From positions 1 to 9,311 of the forward strand of contig JBATTK010000040.1 in NCBI GenBank assembly GCA_049670505.1: DNA of 9,311 bases, read 5' to 3'. The notes beneath the pieces were generated by a model. That model saw only the letters and a program-made list of their open reading frames with translations. It was not told where the DNA came from and made no database searches. Both the position numbers and the translations under genes were made by a program. The stretch's first letter is position 1; every line of letters begins with the position of its first letter. This document shows positions 1-5,701 of the stretch, one piece after another. Origin of the DNA: JBATTK01 sp049670505. Lineage in GTDB: Bacteria; Bacteroidota; Bacteroidia; Flavobacteriales; Flavobacteriaceae.

Positions 1-64
1 GCATAGGGGATATTTCTATGCTCGACCCTTCATCTAGCCTATACACCACAATAACCTTATAATC

Positions 65-1129
65 ATGGAGCAACAACTACTTACGAAAAAAGCGATACAG
101 CTATTGACGGAATTGATTTCCATTCGATCCTATTCTTCGGAAGAGGATAAAACGGCTACTGCCATAACAGAGTGGTTCCGCTCTTTGGATATTCCATATA
201 AGCAGGAGAAAAACAACGTTTACGCTTTCAACAAATATTTTGATGCGCAAAAACCTACCTTGTTGCTCAACTCCCATCATGATACGGTAAGACCAAATAC
301 GGGATATACCAAAGACCCTTTTCATCCCCATATAGAGGATGGAAAATTATACGGTCTTGGCAGCAATGATGCCGGTGGTTGTCTGGTAGCACTTATTGCC
401 GCATTTACCCACTTCTATTCCCTAGAAAATTTAAGCCATAATATGGTCATCGTAGCGTCGGCAGAAGAAGAGAGTTCCGGCCCTAATGGATTAAACAGTA
501 TGTTACCCCTATTGCCCAAAATTGATGTGGCCATTGTTGGGGAACCCACGCTGATGAATTTGGCCATCGCGGAAAAAGGTCTGGTCATTTTTGATGCCAT
601 CGTCAAGGGTACCCCCTCACACGCCGCACATCCCAATAATGATAACGCCATTTACAATACGATCAACGTATTGGAATGGTTTAAAAACTATTCCTTCGAT
701 AGGGTTTCCGACGTTCTGGGAGAAGTAAAAATGACGGTGACCCAGATCAATGCCGGAACCCAACATAACGTGGTTCCCGCCAAGGTAAATCTGGTAGTAG
801 ATGTTCGTGTGAACGATAAGTATACCAATCAGGAAATTGCAGATCTCTTAACGGTGCAGGCACCCTGTGAAATGAAAGCCCGTTCTTTACGCTTGAATTC
901 CTCCGCTATAACTATAAACCATCCGCTGGTACAAGCAGGAATAGCATTGGGAAGAAGCACCTATGGTTCTCCCACCCTTTCGGATCAGGCGGCCTTGAGC
1001 TGTCAGTCCCTTAAATTGGGGCCGGGGGATAGTACACGATCCCATTCCGCAGATGAGTATATTTATGTAAGCGAAATTGAGGAAGGTATAGATTTATATA
1101 TAAAAATTCTAGATAGATTCTTAAACTAA
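65..1129 (+). CDS. argE: M20-family amino-acid N-deacylase (ArgE-type, arginine biosynthesis)
   Basis: This is a cytoplasmic zinc-dependent amidohydrolase of the M20 (ArgE/DapE) family that removes the N-acyl group from an arginine pathway intermediate. The visible metal and catalytic residues are the HxD motif at H71/D73, bridging D102 in NDAGG, the glutamate run 134-136 (general base plus ligand), E160 in VGEPT, and a C-terminal H327 in HSADEY. The dimerisation domain falls at about 170-280. At 354 aa the protein is full length. The ATG at 65 is directly preceded by A-rich sequence and gives the expected N-terminus. argH follows 97 bases downstream on the same strand, which supports an arginine role over generic peptidase or DapE activity. 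In Bacteroidota the carbamoylation step may act on N-acetyl- or N-succinyl-ornithine, so the true substrate could be an N-acylcitrulline rather than N-acetylornithine; the sequence alone does not decide this. Confidence 0.9.
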   Translation: MEQQLLTKKAIQLLTELISIRSYSSEEDKTATAITEWFRSLDIPYKQEKNNVYAFNKYFDAQKPTLLLNSHHDTVRPNTGYTKDPFHPHIEDGKLYGLGSNDAGGCLVALIAAFTHFYSLENLSHNMVIVASAEEESSGPNGLNSMLPLLPKIDVAIVGEPTLMNLAIAEKGLVIFDAIVKGTPSHAAHPNNDNAIYNTINVLEWFKNYSFDRVSDVLGEVKMTVTQINAGTQHNVVPAKVNLVVDVRVNDKYTNQEIADLLTVQAPCEMKARSLRLNSSAITINHPLVQAGIALGRSTYGSPTLSDQAALSCQSLKLGPGDSTRSHSADEYIYVSEIEEGIDLYIKILDRFLN

Positions 1130-1181
1130 AAACCTTGGTTGTCCATTCCGGCACCGTTGAGAAATAAAACATTAGATTCCC

Positions 1182-1199
1182 TTTCGATAGCTATCGGGA
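1182..1199. repeat. Palindrome in the argE-argH gap
   Basis: The core CGATAGCTATCG (1185-1196) is a perfect 12-bp palindrome. In RNA it extends to 9 pairs per side through two G-U wobbles. It lies 27 bases before the argH ATG and is not followed by a T-run, so a simple terminator is unlikely. It could be a small dispersed intergenic repeat, a processing hairpin between the two arginine genes, or a protein-binding dyad. Confidence 0.55.
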
Positions 1200-1226
1200 T
1201 TTAAGGAAATAACAAAAAGGAAAAAA

Positions 1227-2507
1227 ATGAAACTCTGGGACAAAGGATTCAGTACGGATAAAAAGATAGACCATTTTACGGTAGGCAATGACCGCGAATT
1301 AGACCTGCTTTTGGCTAAATACGATGTTATTGCCTCAAAGGCACATGCAAAAATGTTGGGGAAAATAGGATTGTTGACTACAGTAGAAACCGAAGATTTG
1401 ATCAATGAACTAGATGCTATAGCGGATAGCATAGAAAAAGGAACTTTTACTATTGAGGAATCTTTTGAGGATATGCACTCCAAAATAGAATTTCTACTTA
1501 CCGAAAAGCTGGGAGATACCGGTAAAAAGATCCATACGGCACGATCTAGGAACGATCAGATCCTGGTAGCCATGCATTTATACTTAAAAGAAGCATTGAA
1601 CGAGATCAAAGAACAGACCAAAACGCTGTTCGATCTACTTTTGGAACTTGCAGAAAAACACAAAGCCATATTGCTGCCAGGTTATACGCACCTACAAATT
1701 GCCATGCCCTCCTCCTTTGGTTTATGGTTTTCTGCCTATGCGGAGAATTTAATAGATGATATGTACTTTATCAATGCCGCCTACAAAGTGGCCGATCAAA
1801 ACCCTTTGGGCAGTGCCGCGGGCTATGGCAGTTCATTTCCCCTAGATCGAAATTTTACGACGACCGAGATGGGCTTTGAAACCTTAAAATACAATGTAGT
1901 GGCGGCCCAAATGGGCCGGGGAAAAGTAGAAAAAGCCACGGCTTTTGGTATGAGTTGTATTGCAGCCACGCTTTCCAAAATGGCCATGGATATTTGCCTG
2001 TACATGAGCCAAAACTTTGATTTCATTTCATTTCCGGATGAGCTTACCACCGGTTCCAGCATTATGCCCCATAAAAAAAATCCCGATGTGTTTGAATTGA
2101 TACGGGCCAAATGCAATAAAATTCAGGCAGTTCCCAACCAATTGACGGTAATGACGAATAACCTTACAAGTGGCTATCATAGGGATTTTCAATTGGTAAA
2201 GGAGGTGATTGTACCTACTATCCAAGATATGAAGGCCTGTTTGGAAATCCTGACCTTTAGTTTAAAGGAAATACAGGTGAATACCCATATTCTGAACGAC
2301 CCCAAATACGATTATCTCTTTAGTGTAGATACCTTGAACGAATTGGTATTGGGCGGGATGCCCTTTAGGGATGCCTATAAAAAAATGGGGCAGGAAATCC
2401 AGGCCGGGACGTTTACGCCCAAAAGAGATATTGAACATACCCATGAAGGTAGTTTGGGGAATCTTTGTCTGGATGAAATCCGGGCGAAAATGAAAAGTGC
2501 TTACTAA
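1227..2507 (+). CDS. argH: Argininosuccinate lyase
   Basis: This enzyme catalyses the last step of arginine synthesis, splitting argininosuccinate into arginine and fumarate. It is a cytoplasmic homotetramer of the fumarase/aspartase superfamily. The three superfamily signature regions are present: HTARSRNDQ at 103-111, the active-site TH pair at 154-155 (H155), and the mobile signature loop GSSIMPHKKNPD at 276-287 carrying the catalytic serine. The length of 426 aa is somewhat short beside the 450-470 aa of many ArgH proteins, mainly at the C-terminal end, but no motif is missing. The ATG start follows an A-rich leader (aaaaaggaaaaaa). It lies downstream of argE on the same strand, so the pair is probably the end of an arg operon that begins left of the window. 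Confidence 0.97.
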   Translation: MKLWDKGFSTDKKIDHFTVGNDRELDLLLAKYDVIASKAHAKMLGKIGLLTTVETEDLINELDAIADSIEKGTFTIEESFEDMHSKIEFLLTEKLGDTGKKIHTARSRNDQILVAMHLYLKEALNEIKEQTKTLFDLLLELAEKHKAILLPGYTHLQIAMPSSFGLWFSAYAENLIDDMYFINAAYKVADQNPLGSAAGYGSSFPLDRNFTTTEMGFETLKYNVVAAQMGRGKVEKATAFGMSCIAATLSKMAMDICLYMSQNFDFISFPDELTTGSSIMPHKKNPDVFELIRAKCNKIQAVPNQLTVMTNNLTSGYHRDFQLVKEVIVPTIQDMKACLEILTFSLKEIQVNTHILNDPKYDYLFSVDTLNELVLGGMPFRDAYKKMGQEIQAGTFTPKRDIEHTHEGSLGNLCLDEIRAKMKSAY

Positions 2508-2540
2508 TGCACAATGGGTTTAGGCACCGTAAAACCATAC

Positions 2541-2563
2541 CAAATGTTCAATTTGCACATTTG
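2541..2563. promoter_or_regulatory. Near-perfect 23-bp dyad, probable antitoxin operator
   Basis: The outer arms CAAATGT (2541-2547) and ACATTTG (2557-2563) are perfect inverted repeats and the inner CAA/TTG arms continue the symmetry. Ten of eleven arm pairs match around the central T2552. It lies 52 bases upstream of the antitoxin ATG, has no following T-run, and overlaps the best -33 candidate. That is the layout expected for autorepression by an Xre-type antitoxin; the binding itself is inferred. Confidence 0.6.
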
Positions 2564-2583
2564 AAATTATTTGCGTAATTTTA
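2552..2583 (+). promoter_or_regulatory. Candidate Bacteroidota promoter of the toxin-antitoxin operon
   Basis: A TTTG at 2552-2555 is followed after 20 bases by TAATTTTA at 2576-2583, close to the Bacteroidota -33 TTTG / -7 TAnnTTTG pattern, with one mismatch in the -7 box. A second TTTG at 2570-2573 with TACGCAAT at 2594 has the same spacing but a poorer -7 box. The position in the gap after argH suits a promoter for the next two genes. Confidence 0.4.
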
Positions 2584-2606
2584 CGTTATTGAATACGCAA
2601 TTTTAC
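2571..2606. repeat. Overlapping inverted and direct repeats before the antitoxin gene
   Basis: TTGCGTA (2571-2577) and TACGCAA (2594-2600) form a perfect 7-bp inverted repeat. AATTTTAC occurs at 2577-2584 and again at 2599-2606, a direct repeat spaced 22 bases, about two helical turns. The block covers the likely -7 box and transcript start, so it may be a second operator. It is AT-rich, which raises the chance of coincidence. Confidence 0.4.
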
Positions 2607-2614
2607 TTAACACT

Positions 2615-3037
2615 ATGATGTTAGCGGAAAAAAAAATATTCGAAAGTATCCCTAGTGAGCTAGAGGCCTCATGGGTGGTAAATTATTTGATCAGTGAAAA
2701 ATTTACTTCTTCCCATGTAAGGGTGCTACGCTCAAAAACAAGTGCCAGCGATAAAACGCTTTCTTGGGTACTTAACATTGCACCCAAAACACTAAGTACC
2801 TATACAAAAGATGTCTCCAATGCCAAGATAGATACCAAGGAACATATATTGATGCTCATTTCACTGATAAAGCATGGGATAGAGATATTTGGTACCTCCG
2901 ATGATTTCAATAAATGGCTGGAAACACCTAATATCTTTTTGGACAATAGAAGGCCTCTAGATTTTTTAAATACCATTAATGGTATTCGAATGATCGATAA
3001 TCGTTTGATTGCCATGGAGTACGGTGATAATGTCTAA
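2615..3037 (+). CDS. xre: Xre/MbcA/ParS-type antitoxin of a RES toxin-antitoxin pair
   Basis: This is a 140-aa antitoxin that would bind and neutralise the RES toxin encoded directly downstream and repress its own operon. The N-terminal half carries a helix-turn-helix-like stretch at about 45-75, including KTLSWVLNIAPKTLSTYTK. The C-terminal part (about 95-140) matches the antitoxin toxin-binding domain pattern (DUF2384): FNKWL, then a leading Asn/Leu-rich turn, RRPLDFL, a NGI turn and a terminal MEYG. The start has two consecutive ATG codons at 2615 and 2618; either is possible. The stop overlaps the toxin ATG by one base (TAATG), the usual arrangement for translational coupling with the antitoxin made first. 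The upstream dyad at 2541-2563 is a plausible operator. The family call rests on the C-terminal pattern together with the neighbouring toxin. Confidence 0.88.
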   Translation: MMLAEKKIFESIPSELEASWVVNYLISEKFTSSHVRVLRSKTSASDKTLSWVLNIAPKTLSTYTKDVSNAKIDTKEHILMLISLIKHGIEIFGTSDDFNKWLETPNIFLDNRRPLDFLNTINGIRMIDNRLIAMEYGDNV

Positions 3038-3486
3038 TGGAGGCATACCGAATCTCTTCCGAAAAGTACGCCAATAAACTTCAAGCTTCAGGCGCCCCCA
3101 ACCGATGGAACAAGGAAAATCAGTATGTAATCTATACGTCCTCTGCCCGATCATTGGCCACTTTAGAAATGGTAGCTCATAGAAATGCCATCATGGGAGG
3201 GCTGCGCTATAAGATGATGGTAATTTTGATACCGGATGGAGAAGATTTTATTCAGGAATTGGCATTGTCATCATTGCCCAAAGAATGGCAGACATTAAAA
3301 AAATATACCCTAACCCAAAATATAGGAAGTAAATGGTATGAAGGCAACGAGAATCTTGTACTTAAGGTACCCTCGGCAATTATACCCCAAGAATACAATT
3401 ATATCATCAATACCAAGCATCCTAAATTTTCCCGTGTAAAACTACTGTCATTGGAAAATTACAATTGGGACAAAAGATTGCTGTAG
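3037..3486 (+). CDS. res: RES-domain toxin (probable NAD+-degrading)
   Basis: This 149-aa protein is a compact RES-domain toxin. Characterised members (Pseudomonas putida Res, Mycobacterium MbcT) deplete NAD+ in the cytoplasm, and the same reaction is inferred here. The three residues that name the family are visible: R23 in NRWN, E44 in ATLEMVAH, and S113 in VPSAIIP. Around them are the usual YRIS start (4-7), VIYTS (31-35), and NYIINTKHPKF (121-131). The usual GG before RWN reads PN, a change in the substrate-pocket loop that may or may not matter. The ATG overlaps the antitoxin stop. A strong hairpin with a T-tract lies 54 bases after the stop and probably ends the operon. The gene is intact with no frameshift. 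Confidence 0.9.
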   Translation: MEAYRISSEKYANKLQASGAPNRWNKENQYVIYTSSARSLATLEMVAHRNAIMGGLRYKMMVILIPDGEDFIQELALSSLPKEWQTLKKYTLTQNIGSKWYEGNENLVLKVPSAIIPQEYNYIINTKHPKFSRVKLLSLENYNWDKRLL

Positions 3487-3540
3487 TTTAAAAACCTGAG
3501 TTCGACTATTAATTCACTGATTTAAAATTGATTACATGAT

Positions 3541-3575
3541 GACCTGCAAGGTTTCGGACACCTTGTAGGTCTTTT
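3541..3575 (+). terminator. Rho-independent terminator of the toxin-antitoxin operon
   Basis: GACCTGCAAGGT (3541-3552) pairs with ACCTTGTAGGTC (3560-3571) over 12 positions, with one G-U wobble at 3546/3566. The loop is 7 bases (TTCGGAC) and TTTT follows at 3572-3575. It lies 54 bases after the toxin stop codon in the right orientation. Confidence 0.7.
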
Positions 3576-3592
3576 CGAATTTATGTACCATA

Positions 3593-3620
3593 CCTACAAG
3601 GTCAAAAAAGACCTTGCAGG
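3593..3620. repeat. Second hairpin built from the same repeat unit
   Basis: CCTACAAGGTC (3593-3603) and GACCTTGCAGG (3610-3620) face each other across AAAAAA. The single mismatch becomes a G-U wobble when read from the - strand. The unit CCTRCAAGGT is the same as in the hairpin at 3541-3571, so four copies alternate in orientation. Copies 1 and 4 (3543-3552 with 3611-3620) are perfectly complementary, and so are copies 2 and 3 (3560-3570 with 3592-3602). Confidence 0.65.
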
Positions 3621-3627
3621 ATAAACG

Positions 3628-3658
3628 AAAAAAAAGTAACCAATGGCCAGACAGTTAC
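3628..3658 (-). terminator. Possible minus-strand terminator
   Basis: Read on the - strand, GTAAC (3658-3654) and GTTAC (3640-3636) form a 5-bp stem extendable by two wobble pairs, followed directly by a run of eight T (3635-3628). The T-run is strong but the stem is weak. It lies about 150 bases beyond the pseudouridine synthase stop and could act as a back-up terminator. Confidence 0.3.
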
Positions 3659-3704
3659 ATCAAAAAACATTAATCGAACCGAGGTTAAAAACATTTGCCC
3701 CTCC

Positions 3705-3729
3705 AGGAATTGCGAAAAAGGCAATTCCT
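3705..3729. repeat. Perfect 9-bp inverted repeat
   Basis: AGGAATTGC (3705-3713) and GCAATTCCT (3721-3729) are exact reverse complements around the 7-base loop GAAAAAG. Neither strand has a T-run after the stem, so it is not a standard terminator. Its role is unknown. Confidence 0.55.
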
Positions 3730-3771
3730 ATCCGCCCTTGTTACAGGCATCGGGAAATTTCTTAGCGTAGA

Positions 3772-3799
3772 AACACGATAGGGTGTTGCCCTATGTGTT
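3772..3799 (-). terminator. Hairpin just after the pseudouridine synthase stop
   Basis: ATAGGG (3778-3783) pairs with CCCTAT (3789-3794) around the loop TGTTG. With G3777 bulged, AACAC (3772-3776) pairs with GTGTT (3795-3799), giving an 11-bp stem. On the - strand it starts 5 bases after the stop codon and is followed by only a short T-run, so it may stall or protect the mRNA end rather than terminate fully. Confidence 0.4.
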
Positions 3800-3804
3800 G
3801 AAAA

Positions 3805-4638
3805 TTATTTAGACATGCCCAAATTAATAAGCTCCTGCTTTGTTAAATAGCGCCAATGTCCGCGAGGAAGATCCTTTTTGGTAAGTCCACCATATACCAC
3901 GCGATCCAATTTGATCACTTCATACTCCAAATGCTCAAAAATACGACGGACAATATTATTTCTATTGCTACGGATTTCAATCCCGACCTCTCGTTTAGGG
4001 GCATTTTCTATATAACTGATTTCTTGGACTTTGACAGCGCCATCATCTAAAGTAAGGGTGTCCTGGATTTTTTTTAGGTCGGCCTGTTTTAATATCTTAT
4101 TTAGTTCTACATGATAAATTTTACGCAGACCATTTTTGGAATGCGTTAGGCTTTTTGCAAAATCCCCATCATTTGTAAACAACAATAAACCCGTTGTATT
4201 TTTATTCATTTTACCTACAGGGGACAATTTGGCCTTAGAGGCATTTAAGATAAGTTGGTTGGCCGTACGTCTTCCCTTTTCATCATTGGTAACCGTTACA
4301 AAATCCTTTGGTTTGTTCAACAATACATATTCCCTTTTTTCGGGATTGAGTAATCTACCATCGAACTTTACGGTATCCGTTAGTCTTACTTTATAGCCCA
4401 TTTCGGTAATGGCCTTTCCATTTACGGTTACATTACCCGCTGCAATGTAGATATCCGCATCCCGTCGGGAACATACCCCCGAATTGGCTACATATCTGTT
4501 CAATCGCATTAGGTTAGGATCAGAAGCTTGCTTAGGTACTGTTTTCTTTGGTACAGACGTATTTCTATCAGTAGCACTCTTCTTTCTAAAATTGCTCCCT
4601 GATCCTTTTCTATCCTTTTTATGATCCGACCTGCCCAT
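3805..4638 (-). CDS. RluB/RsuA-family pseudouridine synthase homologue with Asn at the catalytic Asp site
   Basis: The family converts a specific uridine in rRNA to pseudouridine. The 277-aa product has a basic, low-complexity N-terminus (1-40), an S4 RNA-binding domain (about 44-92, RLNRYVANSGVCSRRDAD), and the synthase domain. In the family's GRLDxxTxGLL motif the Asp is the catalytic nucleophile; here the motif reads GKMNKNTTGLL, with Asn at residue 145 (codon at 4204-4206). The rest of the domain is intact: VLLNKP (105-110), LLFTNDGD, KIYHVEL with the conserved Tyr (Y175), RNNIVRRIFEHL, and the LDRVVYGGLTKKDLPRGHWRYL tail (about 244-265). An in-frame TTG at 4656 would add six residues, but a -7 box overlaps it, so I chose the ATG at 4638. 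It may be a non-catalytic RNA-binding paralogue. Membership is clear; activity is doubtful. Confidence 0.88.
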   Translation of the reverse strand: MGRSDHKKDRKGSGSNFRKKSATDRNTSVPKKTVPKQASDPNLMRLNRYVANSGVCSRRDADIYIAAGNVTVNGKAITEMGYKVRLTDTVKFDGRLLNPEKREYVLLNKPKDFVTVTNDEKGRRTANQLILNASKAKLSPVGKMNKNTTGLLLFTNDGDFAKSLTHSKNGLRKIYHVELNKILKQADLKKIQDTLTLDDGAVKVQEISYIENAPKREVGIEIRSNRNNIVRRIFEHLEYEVIKLDRVVYGGLTKKDLPRGHWRYLTKQELINLGMSK

Positions 4639-4653
4639 TATTCTTATTTTTTG

Positions 4654-4661
4654 CAAAGGTA
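4654..4661 (-). promoter_or_regulatory. Promoter -7 box of the pseudouridine synthase gene
   Basis: On the - strand TACCTTTG (4661-4654) fits the Bacteroidota -7 consensus TAnnTTTG exactly; I see no clear -33 TTTG at the expected distance. It places the transcript start near 4650 with a leader of about a dozen bases. That excludes the in-frame TTG at 4656 as start and favours the ATG at 4638, and it gives this gene its own promoter apart from the isoprenoid operon. Confidence 0.55.
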
Positions 4662-4741
4662 GGGAATGATTTTAGACCCCTCCGTGTTTTATGTTGAACT
4701 TTAAAGATCAAAATTCACCCTTCTATTCCGAAGTAATTCAT

Positions 4742-5701
4742 TCAAATAGTGCCATCATCAAAGGTTACCGAAGATTGCCGTTCCCTATTTACCGATAATT
4801 TAGTGACATCCGGACGGGAATAGTGCCCCACGGGGTCAAAGTTCTGTCGCTCTTCGTACACGCTATTAAAGTCCAGGTTTTGGTAAATCAACCCCTCCTT
4901 GTGCAGCACAGGTTCCACAATCCATTCCCCGTCCGGGCCAGCAATACAGGAACCTCCATTGGCCAAAACGTCAGGCGCCTTTTTTAATAGCTGATCTATA
5001 TGCGGGGTGTCCTTTGGGAAATCTTCTTTTTTCATTAATGACGAGACGGAAACTACGAAGCTTCTGGATTCACGGGCGATAAACCGGGTAATATCCTTGG
5101 TGTTATTTTTATTTCCGGGCCAGACGGCAACGTGCAAATTCTCACCTTGCCCATATAAAGCGGTCCTTGGCAATGGCATCCAATTCTCCCAACAATTAAG
5201 TCCACCCACAGTGAATTGTTTTAAAGGGTGTACCCGTAATCCGTTCCCATCGCCGGGAGCCCAAGTCAATCGCTCATCATAAGTGGGCTGTAACTTTCTA
5301 TGCACCGATTTTATCTCTCCGTTCTCATTAATATAGACCAAGGAACAGTACAAACTATGCCCTCCCCTATTTTTGGCACGTTCCATCATACCCAGATATA
5401 TGGCGATTCCATTTTCCTTTGCCAATTGACAAATGCCGTTCAACTCTCCCGCTTCAATTTGAATAGAATTACGCATATAATGCGCATGAAGTTCCTTATT
5501 CGCCTTTAAATCCCATGCCGCGCCATTGGTCAAAGCCAACCAAAACGGATAGCCCGGCAATAATGCTTCACCGAACACGAGCAATTCCGCCTTCTCTTTG
5601 GAAGCCTCTGCGATGGTAGCTTCAATTTTTTGTACCGTGGCCAATTTATTCAACCACACCGGTGCAATCTGGGCCATGGCCACTTTTACAAGATTATCCA
5701 T
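4742..5701 (-). CDS. Nitrilase (carbon-nitrogen hydrolase family)
   Basis: This 319-aa cytoplasmic enzyme belongs to the nitrilase branch of the carbon-nitrogen hydrolases, which hydrolyse nitriles to carboxylic acids and ammonia. The catalytic triad is visible as E45 (VFGEALLPGYP), K136 (HRKLQPT) and C170 (GLNCWENWMP). The CWE context of the cysteine and the E143 region (YDERLTW) are typical of true nitrilases rather than amidases or carbamoylases. The GHYSRPDV stretch near 292-299 is a common C-terminal nitrilase motif. The substrate cannot be read from the sequence. Its ATG overlaps the stop of the UbiA-type gene (TAATG), so it is the last gene of the isoprenoid operon and probably translationally coupled. 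Nothing in the mevalonate pathway is known to need a nitrilase, so this is either a passenger or an unrecognised link. I see no clear terminator after it. Confidence 0.9.
   Translation of the reverse strand: MDNLVKVAMAQIAPVWLNKLATVQKIEATIAEASKEKAELLVFGEALLPGYPFWLALTNGAAWDLKANKELHAHYMRNSIQIEAGELNGICQLAKENGIAIYLGMMERAKNRGGHSLYCSLVYINENGEIKSVHRKLQPTYDERLTWAPGDGNGLRVHPLKQFTVGGLNCWENWMPLPRTALYGQGENLHVAVWPGNKNNTKDITRFIARESRSFVVSVSSLMKKEDFPKDTPHIDQLLKKAPDVLANGGSCIAGPDGEWIVEPVLHKEGLIYQNLDFNSVYEERQNFDPVGHYSRPDVTKLSVNRERQSSVTFDDGTI

Larger units (their letters stand above)
3487..3804. other. Convergent intergenic region rich in hairpins, no gene
   Basis: This 318-base stretch separates the RES toxin gene (+) from the pseudouridine synthase gene (-), whose 3' ends face each other. 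I see no convincing ORF. It holds five inverted repeats in a row at 3541-3571, 3593-3620, 3636-3658, 3705-3729 and 3772-3799. The first two share the same unit in alternating orientation. Terminator roles on both strands explain some of them, but five is more than two convergent transcripts need. Confidence 0.7.

Noticed and set aside
1..64. Tail of an upstream arg gene (such as argB)
   Set aside because: Stops occur at 4-6, 35-37 and 60-62 in the three frames, and the short open stretches have no recognisable C-terminus, so no gene end can be assigned.
1823..2116. Long reverse-strand frame inside argH
   Set aside because: It is the antisense shadow of a strongly conserved argH region, with no recognisable domain or own start signals.
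2517..2536. Terminator after argH
   Set aside because: GGTTT and AAACC form only a 5-bp stem with a 10-base loop and no T-run follows.
3541..3620. CRISPR array
   Set aside because: The four short units alternate in orientation, are only about 10 bp and lack uniform spacers; no cas genes are present.
4639..4656. TTG start of the pseudouridine synthase gene at 4656
   Set aside because: An exact -7 box (4661-4654) overlaps it, so the codon would lie upstream of the transcript start. The ATG at 4638 is better.
5007..5282. Forward-strand frame inside the nitrilase gene
   Set aside because: It covers the nitrilase active-site coding region on the opposite strand and shows no protein family features.
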